Assembly (NCBI GenBank): GCA_900769995.1
Contig: CAAGIT010000116.1
Location: 1-12,576 of the forward strand
Origin: an uncultured Oscillospiraceae bacterium
Lineage (GTDB): Bacteria; Bacillota; Clostridia; Oscillospirales; Oscillospiraceae
DNA: 12,576 nt
Direction of reading: 5' to 3'
Shown here: positions 12,496-12,576 of the stretch, one piece after another
Position numbering within the stretch: position 1 is the first letter of the stretch
Layout: every line of letters begins with the position of its first letter
Position numbers and translations under genes: made by a program
Notes under the pieces: generated by a model
The model's database searches: none
What the model was told of the DNA's origin: nothing
Seen by the model: the letters and a program-made list of their open reading frames with translations, nothing else

Positions 12496-12576
12496 CTGTA
12501 GGGGCGGCTATCAGCCGCCTGCCGTTTTGCAATATTCAAGAGGCGGATCATATCCGCCCCTACGGCTTTGAACCAC
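12496..12576. repeat. 81-bp palindromic intergenic repeat, copy 2
   Basis: Identical to 7975-8055, in the same orientation. The window stops at the last base of this copy, at the AACCAC that in copy 1 leads into module B. Ending inside a multi-copy repeat suggests the contig was broken there by assembly ambiguity. Confidence 0.93.

Overview
The window looks like one end of a metagenome-assembled contig from a GC-rich, anaerobic, Clostridia-like Firmicute, most likely an Oscillospiraceae/Ruminococcaceae-type gut bacterium. The evidence is strong GGAGG-type ribosome binding sites, a Gram-positive signal peptide with S-layer homology (SLH) anchoring, a bacterial microcompartment (BMC) operon, and short palindromic intergenic repeats of a kind I associate with that group. 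The taxonomic call is inference. Bases 1-30 are not biological: they match Illumina TruSeq adapter sequence. The operon is therefore cut at its 5' end and genes upstream of position 31 are missing.

Region 1 (49-7875) is one tightly packed plus-strand operon for a metabolosome. In order it encodes a PduM-like assembly protein, a PduN-like vertex pentamer, a CoA-acylating aldehyde dehydrogenase (PduP-like), a PduS/RnfC-like flavin/Fe-S oxidoreductase, a PduT-like tandem-domain shell protein with the Fe-S-ligating cysteine, then two hexamer-pentamer pairs (BMC-H, BMC-P, BMC-H, BMC-P). Two different deoxyribose-phosphate aldolase (DeoC) family proteins and triose-phosphate isomerase follow. The M-N-P-S-T order matches the pdu operon with PduO and PduQ missing. 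There is no diol dehydratase, ethanolamine lyase or glycyl-radical enzyme; the aldolase takes the place of the signature enzyme. This fits the class called sugar-phosphate-utilising (SPU) BMCs in comparative surveys.

The inferred pathway is: deoxyribose-5-phosphate is cleaved by DeoC to acetaldehyde plus glyceraldehyde-3-phosphate; acetaldehyde is trapped in the shell and oxidised to acetyl-CoA; reducing equivalents leave through the PduS-PduT Fe-S pair; glyceraldehyde-3-phosphate enters glycolysis via TpiA. Two features are unusual. The canonical DeoC carries a C-terminal four-cysteine ferredoxin-type motif. The other DeoC keeps the catalytic Lys/Asp residues but has lost the usual phosphate-binding residues.

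Region 2 (7876-8276) is intergenic: a strong hairpin terminator, an 81-bp palindromic repeat, a second hairpin repeat, and an extended -10 promoter. Region 3 (8277-12191) is a very large secreted, SLH-anchored protein with two metallophosphoesterase/nucleotidase modules (CpdB-like then UshA-like). It could supply nucleosides, and so deoxyribose, to the pathway from extracellular nucleic acid. Region 4 (12192-12576) holds a coding-like in-frame tail after the stop codon, two hairpins, and another set of the same palindromic repeats in a different order. The window ends exactly at the end of the second 81-bp copy.
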